Assembly: GCF_001506165.1 (NCBI RefSeq)
Contig: NZ_CP011427.1
Location: 744,001 to 808,000, forward strand
From: Pantoea vagans
GTDB taxonomy: Bacteria; Pseudomonadota; Gammaproteobacteria; Enterobacterales; Enterobacteriaceae
Direction of reading: 5' to 3'
Length of the DNA: 64,000 nucleotides
In this document: in pieces, positions 22,439 to 32,954 of the stretch
Layout: each line of letters opens with the position of its first letter
Position numbering within the stretch: position 1 is the stretch's first letter
Translations under genes and position numbers: made by a program
Notes under the pieces: model-generated
Database searches by the model: none
What the model saw: the letters and a program-made list of their open reading frames with translations, nothing else
Told to the model about the DNA's origin: nothing

Positions 22439-24162
22439 TGAGCGAAAAACATCCTGGACCGCTGGTCGTTGAAGGCAAGCTAACTGACGCTGAGCGTCTG
22501 AAAAAACAGAGCAACTACCTGCGTGGCACCATCCTCGAAGACCTTGATGATGGCCTGACCGGCGGCTTTACCGGCGATAACTTCCTGCTGATCCGTTTCC
22601 ACGGTATGTACCAGCAGGATGACCGCGATATCCGCGCCGAACGTGCCGCACAGAAGCTGGAACCGCGTCATGCCATGATGCTGCGTTGCCGTTTGCCGGG
22701 TGGCATCATCACGCCAACCCAGTGGCTGGCGATTGATAAGTTCGCCACCGATAAAACCATTTATGGCAGCATCCGTCTGACTAACCGCCAGACCTTCCAG
22801 TTTCACGGCATTCTGAAAAAGAACGTGAAGCCGACGCATCAGATGCTGCATGAAGTCGGTCTTGACGCGCTGGCCACCGCCAACGACGTTAACCGTAACG
22901 TGTTGTGTACCTCAAACCCGGTGGAGTCTGAGCTGCATCAGGAAGCCTATGAGTGGGCGAAAAAACTCTCTGAGCATCTGCTGCCGCAAACCCGTGCTTA
23001 CGCCGAGATTTGGTGGGACAAAGAAAAAGTCGCGACAACGGATAAAGAGCCGATTTTAGGTGAAACCTATCTGCCGCGTAAATTCAAAACCACGGTGGTG
23101 GTGCCGCCGCATAACGATGTTGATCTGCACGCCAACGATTTGAATTTCATCGCCATTGCGGAGAAAGGCAAACTGATTGGCTTTAACCTGTTAGTCGGTG
23201 GCGGATTGTCAATCGATCACGGTAACAAAGCGACTTATGCGCGTACCGCCAGCGAGTTTGGTTTCCTGCCGGTAGAGAAGATCCTCGATGTGGCCGCAGC
23301 CGTTGTGACGACGCAGCGTGACTGGGGCAACCGCACCGATCGTAAGAACGCGAAGACCAAGTACACGCTGGAGCGGGTGGGTGTTGAGACCTTTAAAGCG
23401 GAAGTGGAAAAACGTGCCGGTCTGACGTTTGAACCGATTCGCCCCTATGCTTTCACCACGCGCGGCGACCGTGTTGGCTGGGTGAAAGGCATCGACAAAA
23501 AATGGCATCTGACGCTGTTTATCGAAAACGGTCGTTTACTGGATTATCCCGGTCGTCCGCTTAAGCGCGGCATTGCCGAGATTGCCAAAATTCACCAGGG
23601 CGATTTCCGCCTCACCGCCAACCAGAACCTGATTGTGGCGGGCGTGCCGGAGAAGCAAAAAGCGCAGATCGAAGCCATCGCTCGTGAACACGGTTTGATG
23701 GAAGCGGTGACGCCGCAGCGCGAAAACTCCATGGCCTGCGTGGCATTCCCGACTTGCCCACTGGCGATGGCGGAAGCCGAGCGCTTCCTGCCGTCCTTCG
23801 TCACTAAAGTCGAAGAGATCATGCATAAGCATGGTGTCGGCGAAGAGCACATCGTGCTACGCGTTACCGGTTGCCCGAACGGTTGCGGCCGTGCTTTGCT
23901 GGCAGAGTTAGGTCTGGTGGGGAAAGCGCCGGGCCGTTACAACTTACACATTGGCGGCAACCGCATGGGCACGCGCATTCCGCGTATGTACCGCGAGAAC
24001 ATCAACGAAGGCGAAATTCTGGCCAGCATCGACGAACTGGTGGCGCGCTGGGCAACTGAGCGCCACGCTGATGAAGGCTTCGGTGACTTCGTGATTCGCG
24101 TTGGCATTATCAAAGCCGTGGTTGATCCCGCCCGTGATTTTTGGGACTCGGAGGCAGTATGA
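22438..24162 (+). CDS. cysI: sulfite reductase hemoprotein beta subunit CysI
   Basis: Siroheme/4Fe-4S catalytic subunit of NADPH-sulfite reductase. It has 574 residues. The cluster cysteines are in [11 protein letters not shown] and [12 protein letters not shown] near residues 437-487, and the duplicated ferrite reductase cores are intact. It overlaps cysJ by one base and cysH by four (ATGA), so translational coupling of the three is expected. Siroheme comes from CysG encoded 2.4 kb downstream. Confidence 0.97.
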   Translation: MSEKHPGPLVVEGKLTDAERLKKQSNYLRGTILEDLDDGLTGGFTGDNFLLIRFHGMYQQDDRDIRAERAAQKLEPRHAMMLRCRLPGGIITPTQWLAIDKFATDKTIYGSIRLTNRQTFQFHGILKKNVKPTHQMLHEVGLDALATANDVNRNVLCTSNPVESELHQEAYEWAKKLSEHLLPQTRAYAEIWWDKEKVATTDKEPILGETYLPRKFKTTVVVPPHNDVDLHANDLNFIAIAEKGKLIGFNLLVGGGLSIDHGNKATYARTASEFGFLPVEKILDVAAAVVTTQRDWGNRTDRKNAKTKYTLERVGVETFKAEVEKRAGLTFEPIRPYAFTTRGDRVGWVKGIDKKWHLTLFIENGRLLDYPGRPLKRGIAEIAKIHQGDFRLTANQNLIVAGVPEKQKAQIEAIAREHGLMEAVTPQRENSMACVAFPTCPLAMAEAERFLPSFVTKVEEIMHKHGVGEEHIVLRVTGCPNGCGRALLAELGLVGKAPGRYNLHIGGNRMGTRIPRMYRENINEGEILASIDELVARWATERHADEGFGDFVIRVGIIKAVVDPARDFWDSEAV

Positions 24163-24893
24163 CGGTATTGGATCTCGCAGCACTGAATAGCGGCAGTAAA
24201 GTTGATCGCATCATGGCGTTGGCGGAAAGCAACGTGCAGCTGGAGAAGCTCTCCGCTGAGCAGCGCGTCAGCTGGGCGCTGGAAAATCTGCCCGGTGCGT
24301 TTGTGCTCTCTTCCAGCTTTGGTATTCAGGCGGCGGTTTTGCTGCACATGGTGACGCAGCAGAAGCCGGATACACCGGTGATCCTGACCGATACCGGCTA
24401 TCTGTTCCCGGAAACCTATCGCTTTATTGATGAACTGACCGAAAAGCTCAACCTCAATCTGCAAATCTTCCGCGCGGAGACCTCTCCCGCGTGGCAGGAA
24501 GCGCGCTACGGCAAACTGTGGGAGCAGGGTGTTGAAGGGATTGAGCAGTACAACCAGATCAACAAAGTCGAACCGATGAACCGCGCACTGGAAACGCTGG
24601 GTGCGCAAACGTGGTTTGCCGGCCTGCGCCGCGATCAGTCTGGCAGCCGTGCCAGTTTGCCGGTGCTGGCAGTGCAGCGTGGCGTGTTCAAGATTCTGCC
24701 GATCATTGACTGGGATAATCGCCAGGTGCATCAGTATCTGACGCAGCACGGCCTGAAATACCACCCGCTGTGGGATGAAGGCTATTTGTCGGTCGGCGAT
24801 ACGCACACCACGAAGAAGTGGGAACCGGGTATGGCTGAGGAAGAGACGCGCTTCTTCGGCCTGAAGCGCGAGTGCGGGTTGCACGAGGGTTGA
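24159..24893 (+). CDS. cysH: PAPS reductase (thioredoxin) CysH
   Basis: Reduces 3'-phosphoadenylyl sulfate to sulfite with thioredoxin. It has 244 residues, identical in length to E. coli CysH. PP-loop-type site [14 protein letters not shown] near residue 47, [12 protein letters not shown], and C-terminal catalytic Cys in KRECGLHEG. It lacks the CC...CXXC Fe-S motif of APS reductases, so PAPS is the substrate and CysC is needed. ATG at 24159 overlaps the cysI stop and follows GGAGGCAGT. Confidence 0.97.
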   Translation: MTVLDLAALNSGSKVDRIMALAESNVQLEKLSAEQRVSWALENLPGAFVLSSSFGIQAAVLLHMVTQQKPDTPVILTDTGYLFPETYRFIDELTEKLNLNLQIFRAETSPAWQEARYGKLWEQGVEGIEQYNQINKVEPMNRALETLGAQTWFAGLRRDQSGSRASLPVLAVQRGVFKILPIIDWDNRQVHQYLTQHGLKYHPLWDEGYLSVGDTHTTKKWEPGMAEEETRFFGLKRECGLHEG

Positions 24894-24900
24894 TTGATGT

Positions 24901-24957
24901 GGTCGGCATTAATGCCGACCTTTCAGACTCGTCATAGGGAGCGCATTGATGCGCTCC
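24901..24957. repeat. paired palindromes after cysH (locus 3 of 3)
   Basis: GGTCGGCATTAATGCCGACC (24901-24920, a perfect 20-base palindrome) and GGAGCGCAT-TG-ATGCGCTCC (24938-24957) are separated by 17 bases ending CATAG. Each is followed by T (TTT and TTTTT), so both could end transcripts. They lie between cysH and the converging YciI-like gene. Confidence 0.7.
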
Positions 24958-24963
24958 TTTTTA

Positions 24964-25248
24964 TTAAATCCCTTTCAACCCAGCAAACGCTTCCGCAGCA
25001 CGCGTCACATTCACTTTTGTCACGTCATAATGCGCGACTGCCACAAACGGATCTTCCGCCAGAATGCTGTCTAAGCGGGCGCGATCCATATCCTTCACCA
25101 ACACCATGCCGCCGGTGCGCGGATCCTTACGGCCTGCCGCAATAAAATCGCCGCTGTCAAAATAACGATCCAGCCATTCAATATGCGGTGCCAGCAGCGC
25201 ATCGGCTTCTTCTGCCGGACGGAAATAGTTCAGATACACCACGTACAT
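24964..25248 (-). CDS. YciI family protein
   Basis: Small cytoplasmic protein of 94 residues with a ferredoxin-like YCII domain over its whole length. The family's conserved His (H22, in APHIEWL) and the following acidic residues are present. No catalytic function is established for this branch. It starts 9 bases after iap stops on the same strand, so the two form a small operon opposite cysH. Confidence 0.8.
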   Translation of the reverse strand: MYVVYLNYFRPAEEADALLAPHIEWLDRYFDSGDFIAAGRKDPRTGGMVLVKDMDRARLDSILAEDPFVAVAHYDVTKVNVTRAAEAFAGLKGI

Positions 25249-25257
25249 AGCAAATCC

Positions 25258-26277
25258 TTAAGTTGTTGGGTTAGCCAGCTCGGTGACCAGCGGTAGTAAG
25301 ATCTTCACGCTATCACGCGTGCGTTGCGTAATCCGGCCCGGTAGCCAGCGATCCAGATAATTGAGGTTATCGCGGTCGGTTTGATGGCGTACGTTGCCCT
25401 CCGGGAAGTGGCTACTGTGCGCGCGTTGCTGCTGTCCGTCTTTGTTACCCAGCGCCCAGTTGGCGGCAGTGACATCCAGCAGCGGCATGCCGGCTTTATC
25501 AAAGGGATTCACGCCAGGATAGTCGCGTGCTGTCAGCGTGTGGCTGGCGGCGGAAATACCGTAGCGATGCGCGAGCTGCACGGCGCGTGCGCTGGTCTGC
25601 TTGCGTACCGCTGATGGCGTATTGGCACCACTGTTAAAATAGAGGTGATCGCCGACGATCAGGCTGTTGAGATCAATCACCAGCAGCGTGTTCTTTTTCT
25701 CCTGCGCACTCATGCGCGACAGGTAGTCATCCATGCCGTGCAGCCCGGCTTCTCCGGCGCTCAAGGCAACAAAGCGCACGCCGTAGTGCAGTGGGGTTTT
25801 ACTCAGCTGCTGTGCCAGTTCCAGCATCACGCCCAAGCCTGAGGCATTGTCATCGACACCTTGCAGACGCAGACCGCCAAGATTGTTATCCGCTTCGTGG
25901 CGGCTGAGCGGCGTCCAGGTATCCAGATGAGTGACGATCAGGATTTCCTGCGGCACGCTTCCCGCCCGAGCGGCAATCACCGAGGTGGCGGAGACTTTGC
26001 GCGGACGCGTCTCACCTTTGCGCTCTAACCAGTTGTAGCTAGTGTTGAACTGGCGGGTATTGCTCTTGTAGCCCAGCTCGGTGAACTGCTGTTGCAGATA
26101 ATCGGCGGTCATGAGTTCGGCAGGGCTGCCGCTCATGCGGCCGGGGAAATAGGTGGCAATGTGGCGCAGTTGCTGTTCAGCAAAATGCCCAGGCGTGTAA
26201 GTGGCAGCTTGGGCAAAGAAAGGCAAACCGCCCGCGATCAGTGCAGCCAGCACGGTGCGGCGGAGAGTGGCAAACAT
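25258..26277 (-). CDS. iap: Iap-type M28 aminopeptidase homologue, active site altered
   Basis: Homologue of the exported aminopeptidase that trims alkaline phosphatase isozymes in E. coli. It has 339 residues. The signal peptide ends near AQA/ATY (24/25), and the ATG at 26277 fits that. M28 metal-site elements seen are H117 (VTHLDTW), D142/D143 (VDDNASG), E176 and a C-terminal His in GNVRHQ. Where the family has a Glu-Glu pair this protein reads A-G-E-A (G175), and where a ligand Asp is expected it has N204 (IDLNSL). Activity is therefore doubtful. Position beside cysDNC is as in E. coli. Confidence 0.85.
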   Translation of the reverse strand: MFATLRRTVLAALIAGGLPFFAQAATYTPGHFAEQQLRHIATYFPGRMSGSPAELMTADYLQQQFTELGYKSNTRQFNTSYNWLERKGETRPRKVSATSVIAARAGSVPQEILIVTHLDTWTPLSRHEADNNLGGLRLQGVDDNASGLGVMLELAQQLSKTPLHYGVRFVALSAGEAGLHGMDDYLSRMSAQEKKNTLLVIDLNSLIVGDHLYFNSGANTPSAVRKQTSARAVQLAHRYGISAASHTLTARDYPGVNPFDKAGMPLLDVTAANWALGNKDGQQQRAHSSHFPEGNVRHQTDRDNLNYLDRWLPGRITQRTRDSVKILLPLVTELANPTT

Positions 26278-26525
26278 AGTAATGGTCCTTTTCTGACATC
26301 CCGTCATGCTAAAAAAATTCTGAGTTAGTATGAAACTGTGACCGCGTTTGCACAATTTGAATTGCTCCGAAACACCAGCAATATCATTTGTTAAGCACAA
26401 ATTGTTATCAGCAATCCTGGGCCGTTATTCCATTCAGTAACTACTAATGCTAATTCGTAATTTCATCTGCCAGAAGGTGGGAAAGTATAGTCGCGTTAAC
26501 TTATTGTAAAACTAGCAAGGTTAAC
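26278..26525. other. divergent iap-cysG intergenic region
   Basis: About 250 bases, AT-rich, no gene. A TATAGT at 26486-26491 may be the -10 of the cysG-cysDNC transcript, without a good -35, as is usual for CysB-activated promoters. The CysB link is inferred. Confidence 0.35.
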
Positions 26526-27941
26526 GTGGATTATCTGCCTCTCTTTGCCGATCTCAAAAACCGCCCAGTGCTCGTTGTCGGCGGTGGCGAAATCGCTGCG
26601 CGTAAAATCGAACTGCTGCGTCGCGCCGGTGCGCGCGTGCGGGTAGCAGCACGCGATCTCGGCCATGAGTTGCAGGCGCTGCTGGATATTAACGCGATTG
26701 AGTGGATCGCCTCCAGCTTCGAACCAACACAACTCGACGGCGTATTTTTGGTGATCGCTGCGACCGATGACAATGCGCTTAACGCGCAGGTGTTTGATGC
26801 GGCGAATGCGCGTCACAAGCTGGTTAACGTGGTAGACGATCAGCCGAAGTGCAGCTTTATCTTCCCCTCCATTGTCGACCGCTCTCCCTTAGTGGTGGCG
26901 ATCTCCTCCAGCGGAACAGCCCCGGTTTTGGCTCGCCTGTTGCGTGAAAAAATTGAGGCGCTGTTGCCCGCCAATCTCGGTCAGATGGCTGAAGTGGCAG
27001 GGCAGTGGCGCGACAAAGTGAAACAGCGCTATCGCAGCATGTCTGAACGTCGCCGCTTCTGGGAGCGGGCATTCAATGGCCTTTTCGCCAGCCAGATGTC
27101 TGCTGGCAACGTCAATGAAGCGCGCCGTACTCTGGATCGTGAGCTGGAAAACAACACCGATAACCAGGGCGAAATCACGCTGGTGGGTGCAGGGCCAGGT
27201 GACAGCGGTTTGCTGACCCTGCGCGGTTTGCAAGTGATGCAACTGGCGGATGTGGTGCTGTATGACCATCTGGTGAGTGACGAGGTGCTGGAGTTGGTAC
27301 GCCGCGATGCCGATCGCATCTGCGTGGGAAAACGTGCCGGGGCGCACTCCGTTTCACAGGAAGAGACCAATGCCATGTTGGTCGAACTGGCACAGCAGGG
27401 CAAACGCGTGGTGCGTCTGAAAGGTGGCGATCCCTTTATCTTTGGCCGTGGTGGTGAAGAGTTGCAGGCGGCTAAAGCGGCAGGCATTCCTTTCCAGGTG
27501 GTGCCGGGCATTACCGCCGCCGCAGGCGCGACTGCCTATGCGGGTATCCCACTGACTCACCGCGACCACGCGCAGAGCGTGCTGTTTGTTACCGGCCATC
27601 TGCGCAGTGACAGCGCAGGCATTGACTGGCCTTCACTGGCGCGTGCGCGTCAGACGCTGGCGATTTATATGGGCACGATGAAAGCAGCGGAAATTGCGGC
27701 GGGCCTTATCGAACATGGACGCGCAGCCACCACGCCAGTGGCGGTGATCGGTTGCGGCACGCGTCAGGATCAGCAAGTGCTGACCGGAACATTAGATCAA
27801 CTTGAGGCGCTGGCTGTTGCCGCGCCCACGCCAGCACTGATCGTGATTGGCGAAGTGGTGAATTTACACGGGCAACTCGCCTGGTTCCAACATTCGGCAC
27901 AGCAGGGGGCTCGCGAGTCCGCCGTTGTCAATTTGGCTTGA
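26526..27941 (+). CDS. cysG: siroheme synthase CysG (trifunctional)
   Basis: Makes siroheme from uroporphyrinogen III. The N-terminal part is the precorrin-2 dehydrogenase/ferrochelatase ([11 protein letters not shown] near 17-27, D104, S128 in AISSSG), the C-terminal part the SAM-dependent uroporphyrinogen methyltransferase ([13 protein letters not shown] near 220, [17 protein letters not shown] near 300). It has 471 residues. The start is a GTG at 26526 five bases after AGCAAGG. In E. coli cysG sits with nirBD; here it ends 9 bases before cysD, tying cofactor supply to sulfate assimilation. Confidence 0.95.
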   Translation: MDYLPLFADLKNRPVLVVGGGEIAARKIELLRRAGARVRVAARDLGHELQALLDINAIEWIASSFEPTQLDGVFLVIAATDDNALNAQVFDAANARHKLVNVVDDQPKCSFIFPSIVDRSPLVVAISSSGTAPVLARLLREKIEALLPANLGQMAEVAGQWRDKVKQRYRSMSERRRFWERAFNGLFASQMSAGNVNEARRTLDRELENNTDNQGEITLVGAGPGDSGLLTLRGLQVMQLADVVLYDHLVSDEVLELVRRDADRICVGKRAGAHSVSQEETNAMLVELAQQGKRVVRLKGGDPFIFGRGGEELQAAKAAGIPFQVVPGITAAAGATAYAGIPLTHRDHAQSVLFVTGHLRSDSAGIDWPSLARARQTLAIYMGTMKAAEIAAGLIEHGRAATTPVAVIGCGTRQDQQVLTGTLDQLEALAVAAPTPALIVIGEVVNLHGQLAWFQHSAQQGARESAVVNLA

Positions 27942-27950
27942 GGAAAAATT

Positions 27951-28859
27951 ATGGACCAAAATCGACTGACTCATCTGCGCCAACTGGAGGCAGAGAGTAT
28001 CCATATCATCCGCGAGGTAGCGGCCGAGTTCAGTAATCCGGTGATGATGTACTCCATCGGTAAAGACTCTTCGGTGATGCTGCATCTGGCGCGTAAGGCC
28101 TTCTATCCGGGCACGCTGCCATTTCCGCTGCTGCATGTTGATACCGGCTGGAAATTCCGTGAAATGTACGAGTTCCGCGATCGCACGGTGAAAAACATGG
28201 GTGCAGAACTGCTGGTTCACCGCAACCCGGAAGGTGTGGCGATGGGCATCAACCCGTTTGTGCACGGCAGCGCCAAGCACACCGATATCATGAAAACCGA
28301 AGGTCTGAAGCAGGCGCTGAACAAATACGGTTTTGATGCCGCTTTCGGCGGTGCGCGCCGTGATGAAGAGAAATCACGTGCCAAAGAGCGTATCTACTCG
28401 TTCCGCGATCGTTTCCATCGCTGGGACCCTAAAAACCAGCGTCCTGAGCTGTGGCACAACTACAACGGCCAGATTAACAAAGGCGAAAGCATCCGCGTGT
28501 TCCCGCTCTCCAACTGGACTGAGCTGGATATCTGGCAGTACATCTTCCTCGAAAACATCGAAATTGTGCCGCTCTACCTTGCTGCACCGCGTCCGGTGCT
28601 GGAGCGCGACGGCATGTTAATGATGATTGATGACGATCGTATCGATCTGCAGCCAGGTGAAGTGATCAAGCAGCGCATGGTGCGTTTCCGTACCCTCGGC
28701 TGCTGGCCGCTGACCGGTGCGGTGGAGTCTGAAGCACAGACGCTGCCGGAAATTATTGAAGAGATGCTGGTCTCCACCACCAGTGAACGCCAGGGACGTG
28801 TGATTGACCGTGACCAGGCCGGTTCGATGGAAATGAAGAAACGTCAGGGTTATTTCTAA
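27951..28859 (+). CDS. cysD: sulfate adenylyltransferase small subunit CysD
   Basis: Catalytic adenylylating subunit of ATP sulfurylase, forming APS from sulfate and ATP with CysN. It has 302 residues. The PP-loop motif SIGKDS is at residues 35-40, and the family's C-terminal RQGYF end is present. It is preceded by GAGGAAAAATT and followed by cysN after 10 bases. Confidence 0.97.
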   Translation: MDQNRLTHLRQLEAESIHIIREVAAEFSNPVMMYSIGKDSSVMLHLARKAFYPGTLPFPLLHVDTGWKFREMYEFRDRTVKNMGAELLVHRNPEGVAMGINPFVHGSAKHTDIMKTEGLKQALNKYGFDAAFGGARRDEEKSRAKERIYSFRDRFHRWDPKNQRPELWHNYNGQINKGESIRVFPLSNWTELDIWQYIFLENIEIVPLYLAAPRPVLERDGMLMMIDDDRIDLQPGEVIKQRMVRFRTLGCWPLTGAVESEAQTLPEIIEEMLVSTTSERQGRVIDRDQAGSMEMKKRQGYF

Positions 28860-28869
28860 GGAGACGCAG

Positions 28870-30297
28870 ATGAATACCGTAATTGCACAACAGATTGCCG
28901 ATCAGGGCGGCGTAGAAGCCTGGCTGACCGCGCAACAACATAAAAGCCTGCTGCGTTTCCTGACCTGCGGTAGCGTGGACGACGGCAAAAGTACCTTGAT
29001 TGGCCGTCTGCTGCACGATACGCGCCAGATTTATGAAGATCAGCTGTCATCACTGCATAACGACAGCAAACGTCACGGTACGCAAGGTGAGAAGCTGGAT
29101 CTCGCGCTGCTGGTGGATGGCTTACAAGCCGAGCGCGAGCAGGGCATCACCATCGATGTGGCCTACCGCTACTTCTCCACCGAGAAGCGTAAGTTCATTA
29201 TCGCTGACACGCCGGGACATGAGCAGTACACCCGTAACATGGCGACCGGTGCTTCGACCTGTGATTTAGCGATTCTGTTGATTGATGCGCGTAAAGGCGT
29301 GCTGGATCAAACCCGTCGTCACAGCTTTATCTCCACGCTGCTGGGGATCAAACACCTGGTGGTGGCCATCAATAAGATGGATTTGGTGGATTACAGTCAG
29401 GAGACCTACGAGCAGATTAAGCAGTCCTATCTTGATTTCGCGGAACAGCTGCCCGCCGATCTGGATATTCGCTTTGTGCCGATGTCTGCGCTGGAAGGGG
29501 ATAACGTTGCGACGCCAAGCGTCACTATGCCTTGGTACAGCGGCCCAACGTTGCTTGATGTGCTGGAAACCGTTGAGCTAAACCGCGTGGTGGATCATCA
29601 ACCGATGCGTTTCCCGGTGCAGTATGTAAACCGTCCGAACCTCGATTTCCGTGGCTATGCCGGGACGTTGGCCTCGGGCACGGTGCAGGTGGGCCAGCGC
29701 GTCAAAGTGCTGCCATCTGGCGTGGAATCCACCGTCTCACGCATCGTTACTTTTGATGGCGATCTGCAGGAAGCGGCGGCTGGTGAAGCGATTACGCTGG
29801 TGCTGAAGGATGAAATCGACATTAGCCGTGGCGATCTGCTGGTCGATGCCGCTGCCGACCTGCAAGCGGTGCAATCCGCTACCGTGGATGTGGTGTGGAT
29901 GGCGGAACAGCCTCTGCAGCCGGGCCAAAGCTATGAAGTGAAGATCGCGGGCAAGAAAGCGCGTGGACGTATCGAGAAAATCATTCACCAGGTTGAGATC
30001 AACACGCTGGAGAAACGTGCAGTGGAAAGCCTGCCGTTGAACGGTATTGGTCTGGTGGAAATCACCTTTGATGAGCCGATGGTGCTGGATGCCTATCAGC
30101 AGAACCCGGTTACCGGTGGCATGATCTTCATCGATCGTCTGAGTAACGTGACCGTGGGGGCGGGGATGATCAACCAACCGCAGACCGAAGCGCGCGCCCA
30201 GGCTGGTCAATTCAGTGATTTTGAGCTGGAGTTGAATGCGTTGGTACGTCGTCACTTCCCGCACTGGAACGCTCGCGACCTGCTGGGTGGCAAGTAA
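28870..30297 (+). CDS. cysN: sulfate adenylyltransferase GTPase subunit CysN
   Basis: EF-Tu-like GTPase whose GTP hydrolysis drives APS formation by CysD. It has 475 residues. G1 is GSVDDGKST at 34-42, G3 is [12 protein letters not shown] near 116, and G4 is NKMD near 171. There is no fused APS kinase domain; that activity is the separate CysC, whose ATG overlaps the cysN stop (TAATG). Confidence 0.97.
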   Translation: MNTVIAQQIADQGGVEAWLTAQQHKSLLRFLTCGSVDDGKSTLIGRLLHDTRQIYEDQLSSLHNDSKRHGTQGEKLDLALLVDGLQAEREQGITIDVAYRYFSTEKRKFIIADTPGHEQYTRNMATGASTCDLAILLIDARKGVLDQTRRHSFISTLLGIKHLVVAINKMDLVDYSQETYEQIKQSYLDFAEQLPADLDIRFVPMSALEGDNVATPSVTMPWYSGPTLLDVLETVELNRVVDHQPMRFPVQYVNRPNLDFRGYAGTLASGTVQVGQRVKVLPSGVESTVSRIVTFDGDLQEAAAGEAITLVLKDEIDISRGDLLVDAAADLQAVQSATVDVVWMAEQPLQPGQSYEVKIAGKKARGRIEKIIHQVEINTLEKRAVESLPLNGIGLVEITFDEPMVLDAYQQNPVTGGMIFIDRLSNVTVGAGMINQPQTEARAQAGQFSDFELELNALVRRHFPHWNARDLLGGK

Positions 30298-30902
30298 TGG
30301 CGCAACACGACGAAAACGTGGTGTGGCATGACCATCCTGTCACGCGGGAAGAGCGTGAACAGCAGCACGGCCATCAAGGCGTGGTGCTGTGGTTCACCGG
30401 GCTTTCGGGCTCGGGAAAATCCACGGTGGCGGGTGCGCTGGAGCAGGCGCTGCACCGCGTAGGTGTCAGTACTTATTTGCTGGATGGGGATAACGTGCGC
30501 CACGGTCTGTGCCGTGACCTTGGTTTCAGCGATGACGACCGCAAAGAGAACATCCGGCGTGTAGGTGAAGTAGCGAAACTAATGGTGGATGCCGGGTTAG
30601 TGGTGTTAACCGCCTTTATTTCGCCCCATCGCGCTGAACGCCAGATGGTGCGAGAACTGCTCGGCGCAGGGCAGTTTGTTGAAGTGTTTGTTGATACCCC
30701 GTTGGCGGTGTGCGAAGCGCGCGATCCCAAAGGTTTATACAAAAAGGCCCGCGCCGGTGAATTACGCAATTTCACCGGCATTGACAGCATTTATGAGGCA
30801 CCAGACGCGCCAGAAATCCATCTTGATGGGGAACAATTGGTTACAAAACTGACCGCCCAATTGTTAGACCTCCTGCGTCACCGCGATATCATCAGATCCT
30901 GA
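30297..30902 (+). CDS. cysC: adenylylsulfate kinase CysC
   Basis: Phosphorylates APS to PAPS, the substrate of CysH. It has 201 residues. The P-loop GLSGSGKST is at 35-43, followed by [17 protein letters not shown] and the serine-acceptor-type region [11 protein letters not shown] near 103. It is the last gene of the cysG-cysDNC run; a terminator follows 8 bases after the stop. Confidence 0.97.
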   Translation: MAQHDENVVWHDHPVTREEREQQHGHQGVVLWFTGLSGSGKSTVAGALEQALHRVGVSTYLLDGDNVRHGLCRDLGFSDDDRKENIRRVGEVAKLMVDAGLVVLTAFISPHRAERQMVRELLGAGQFVEVFVDTPLAVCEARDPKGLYKKARAGELRNFTGIDSIYEAPDAPEIHLDGEQLVTKLTAQLLDLLRHRDIIRS

Positions 30903-30909
30903 ACCGACA

Positions 30910-30940
30910 GCGGCAAATCTCTTGGGGTTTGCCGCGTTTT
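30910..30940 (+). terminator. terminator of cysDNC
   Basis: GCGGCAAA and TTTGCCGC form an 8-bp stem with a 10-base loop followed by GTTTT, immediately after cysC. Confidence 0.75.
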
Positions 30941-30958
30941 AGCGTCAACAGGATCTCT

Positions 30959-31279
30959 ATGCAGAACGTTACCCCCATGCTGACACGCAAAGATGAACGC
31001 ACCCCGGATGAGCCGATCTCATCGTTGCCGGGTGGCGTGATTGGCTTTCTCTCGTACTGGTGCGCACTGGCGATTCCGTTCATGCTCTACGGCTCCAACA
31101 CGTTATTCTTCTTCCTGTATACGTGGCCGTTCTTCCTCGCGTTGTTGCCTGTTTCTGTTCTGATCGGCATCGTACTCAGCCTGATGATTCGGGGCCGTCT
31201 CATCGTGAGCGGGGTGATCACCGCCATCGTCGTCGTGTGCCTTTTCTGGCTGTTGTTCTCATTTCTCTCTGGTTGGTAA
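30959..31279 (+). CDS. ygbE: DUF3561 inner-membrane protein YgbE
   Basis: Predicted inner-membrane protein of 106 residues and unknown function. Three hydrophobic helices are visible (about 27-50, 53-75, 80-103), with the family core YGSNTLFFFLYTWPFFLAL. The start at 30959 follows CAGGATCTCT. It keeps its E. coli place between cysC and ftsB but has its own terminator-bounded interval. Confidence 0.88.
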   Translation: MQNVTPMLTRKDERTPDEPISSLPGGVIGFLSYWCALAIPFMLYGSNTLFFFLYTWPFFLALLPVSVLIGIVLSLMIRGRLIVSGVITAIVVVCLFWLLFSFLSGW

Positions 31280-31303
31280 CGCTCACCTGATGTGTAAACG
31301 CAT

Positions 31304-31330
31304 CGGCAGGTTACAAAACTTTACCTGCCG
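31304..31330 (+). other. stem-loop after ygbE
   Basis: CGGCAGGT / ACCTGCCG, an 8-bp stem with an 11-base loop, 24 bases after ygbE. Only a weak T-rich stretch follows, so termination is uncertain. Confidence 0.4.
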
Positions 31331-31438
31331 TCCCGTTATTATTTGTACAGGCAACGGTCAATGCGCGGCATTTTCGCTACGACTGTGGAGTCCTGTGCGA
31401 AGTTATGGGATGATTGGGCCGTTTTTCAGGGGGCGGGG

Positions 31439-31756
31439 ATGGGAAAACTGACGCTACTGTTGCTCGTGCTGCTGGGATGGCTTCAATATTCTCTGTGGCT
31501 GGGTAAGAACGGTATTCATGATTATACGCGCGTCAATGAAGACGTCGCGTCACAACAGGCGAATAACGCCAAACTCAAAGCGCGTAACGATCAGCTGTTT
31601 GCCGAAATTGACGATCTCAATGGCGGTTCTGAAGCGATCGAGGAACGTGCACGCAATGAACTGGGCATGATTAAGCCCGGCGAGACTTTCTATCGCCTGG
31701 TGGCAGACCAGAACAAACGTAACGCGCAACAAGCTGCGCAAAATCAACAACGATAA
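31439..31756 (+). CDS. ftsB: cell division protein FtsB
   Basis: Bitopic divisome protein forming the FtsQLB complex that licenses septal peptidoglycan synthesis. It has 105 residues. There is a short cytoplasmic N-terminus, a TM segment (about 4-21), then a periplasmic coiled coil ([20 protein letters not shown], about 34-53), and family hallmarks [18 protein letters not shown] near 66-83. The start at 31439 follows a G-rich site and matches E. coli length; longer in-frame starts are not supported. Confidence 0.95.
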   Translation: MGKLTLLLLVLLGWLQYSLWLGKNGIHDYTRVNEDVASQQANNAKLKARNDQLFAEIDDLNGGSEAIEERARNELGMIKPGETFYRLVADQNKRNAQQAAQNQQR

Positions 31757-31759
31757 ACC

Positions 31760-32476
31760 ATGAACAACCTCTCTTCCCTTGGGGATGTGATTGCCGTGGT
31801 GCCTGCCGCGGGCGTCGGCAGCCGCATGCAGGCTGCTTGCCCCAAACAGTATCTGACCATCGGTCAATTTACCCTTCTTGAACACAGCGTTGCGCGCTTA
31901 CTGGCGCACCCAGCGGTGAAGCAAGTGATTGTGCCCATCAGCCCCGACGACGGCTGGTTCGATTCACTGCCTCTGGCGCAGGATCCACGCGTATTGCGCG
32001 TGACCGGCGGCGACACACGCGCCGAATCGGTACTGGCCGGATTACAGGCGATTAAACACCACGAGTGGGTGCTGGTGCATGATGCGGCGCGTCCGTGCCT
32101 GCATCCTGATGACCTGGCGCGGCTGCTGGCGATTCGTGAGCACAGTAAAGTGGGGGGGATCCTCGCGGCACCGGTGCGAGACACCATGAAGCGCGCTGAG
32201 CCGGGCAAAACAGCCATTGCCCATACCGTTGAGCGCGAAGATTTATGGCACGCGCTGACGCCGCAATTTTTCCCGCATCCACTCCTGACCGCATGCCTGA
32301 CGCGCGCCCTCGATGAAGGCGCTACCATTACTGATGAAGCCTCGGCGCTGGAATACTGCGGCTATCATCCAGAGTTGGTGAGCGGACGCAGTGACAATAT
32401 CAAGGTGACGCGGCCAGAAGATCTGGCGCTGGCGGCCTTCTATCTAACCCAGATTGATTTAAAGGAGCGCGCATGA
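31760..32476 (+). CDS. ispD: 2-C-methyl-D-erythritol 4-phosphate cytidylyltransferase IspD
   Basis: MEP-pathway enzyme joining CTP and MEP to give CDP-ME, for isoprenoid precursors. It has 238 residues. Nucleotidyltransferase motif [20 protein letters not shown] at about 13-32, [10 protein letters not shown] near 103 and [11 protein letters not shown] near 193. It starts 3 bases after ftsB stops, and its stop overlaps the ispF start region. Confidence 0.96.
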   Translation: MNNLSSLGDVIAVVPAAGVGSRMQAACPKQYLTIGQFTLLEHSVARLLAHPAVKQVIVPISPDDGWFDSLPLAQDPRVLRVTGGDTRAESVLAGLQAIKHHEWVLVHDAARPCLHPDDLARLLAIREHSKVGGILAAPVRDTMKRAEPGKTAIAHTVEREDLWHALTPQFFPHPLLTACLTRALDEGATITDEASALEYCGYHPELVSGRSDNIKVTRPEDLALAAFYLTQIDLKERA

Positions 32477-32952
32477 TGCGTATCGGTCACGGTTTTGACG
32501 TTCACGCTTTTGGCGGCGAAGGTCCGTTGGTGATTGGCGGGGTGCGAATTCCCTTCGAGCACGGTTTTATTGCCCATTCAGATGGTGATGTGGCGCTGCA
32601 CGCGCTGACCGATGCCCTGCTGGGCGCGGTGGCGATGGGCGATATCGGCAAGCTCTTCCCGGATACCGATCCGGCATTCAAAGGTGCCGATAGCCGTGGC
32701 CTGCTGCGCGAAGCCTGGCGTCGTATCCAGCTGAAAGGCTATCGCATCGGCAACGTGGACGTCACCATCATCGCTCAGGCCCCGAAAATGTTGCCACATG
32801 TGCCGCAGATGCGCGTCAACATCGCCGAAGATCTGGGTTGCCATATGGATGACGTCAACGTCAAAGCGACCACCACCGAGAAGCTTGGCTTTACCGGTCG
32901 CGGTGAAGGCATTGCCTGCGAAGCTGTGGCCCTGCTGGTGAAGGCTGATTAA
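32476..32952 (+). CDS. ispF: 2-C-methyl-D-erythritol 2,4-cyclodiphosphate synthase IspF
   Basis: MEP-pathway cyclase forming MEcPP. It has 158 residues from the ATG at 32476 ([10 protein letters not shown], as in homologues). An ATG three bases earlier (32473), overlapping the ispD stop as ATGA, is an equally possible start. The metal ligands are in GFDVHAF (D8, H10) and the later His in LLGA...[11 protein letters not shown] region; [18 protein letters not shown] near 34 is intact. Site AAAGGAG is at 32461-32467. Confidence 0.96.
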   Translation: MRIGHGFDVHAFGGEGPLVIGGVRIPFEHGFIAHSDGDVALHALTDALLGAVAMGDIGKLFPDTDPAFKGADSRGLLREAWRRIQLKGYRIGNVDVTIIAQAPKMLPHVPQMRVNIAEDLGCHMDDVNVKATTTEKLGFTGRGEGIACEAVALLVKAD

Positions 32953-32954
32953 GG

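Noticed and set aside
23937..24884. 315-codon minus-strand open frame across cysI and cysH
   Set aside because: It is opposite two clearly homologous genes in a GC-biased frame and has no recognisable domain or ribosome site.
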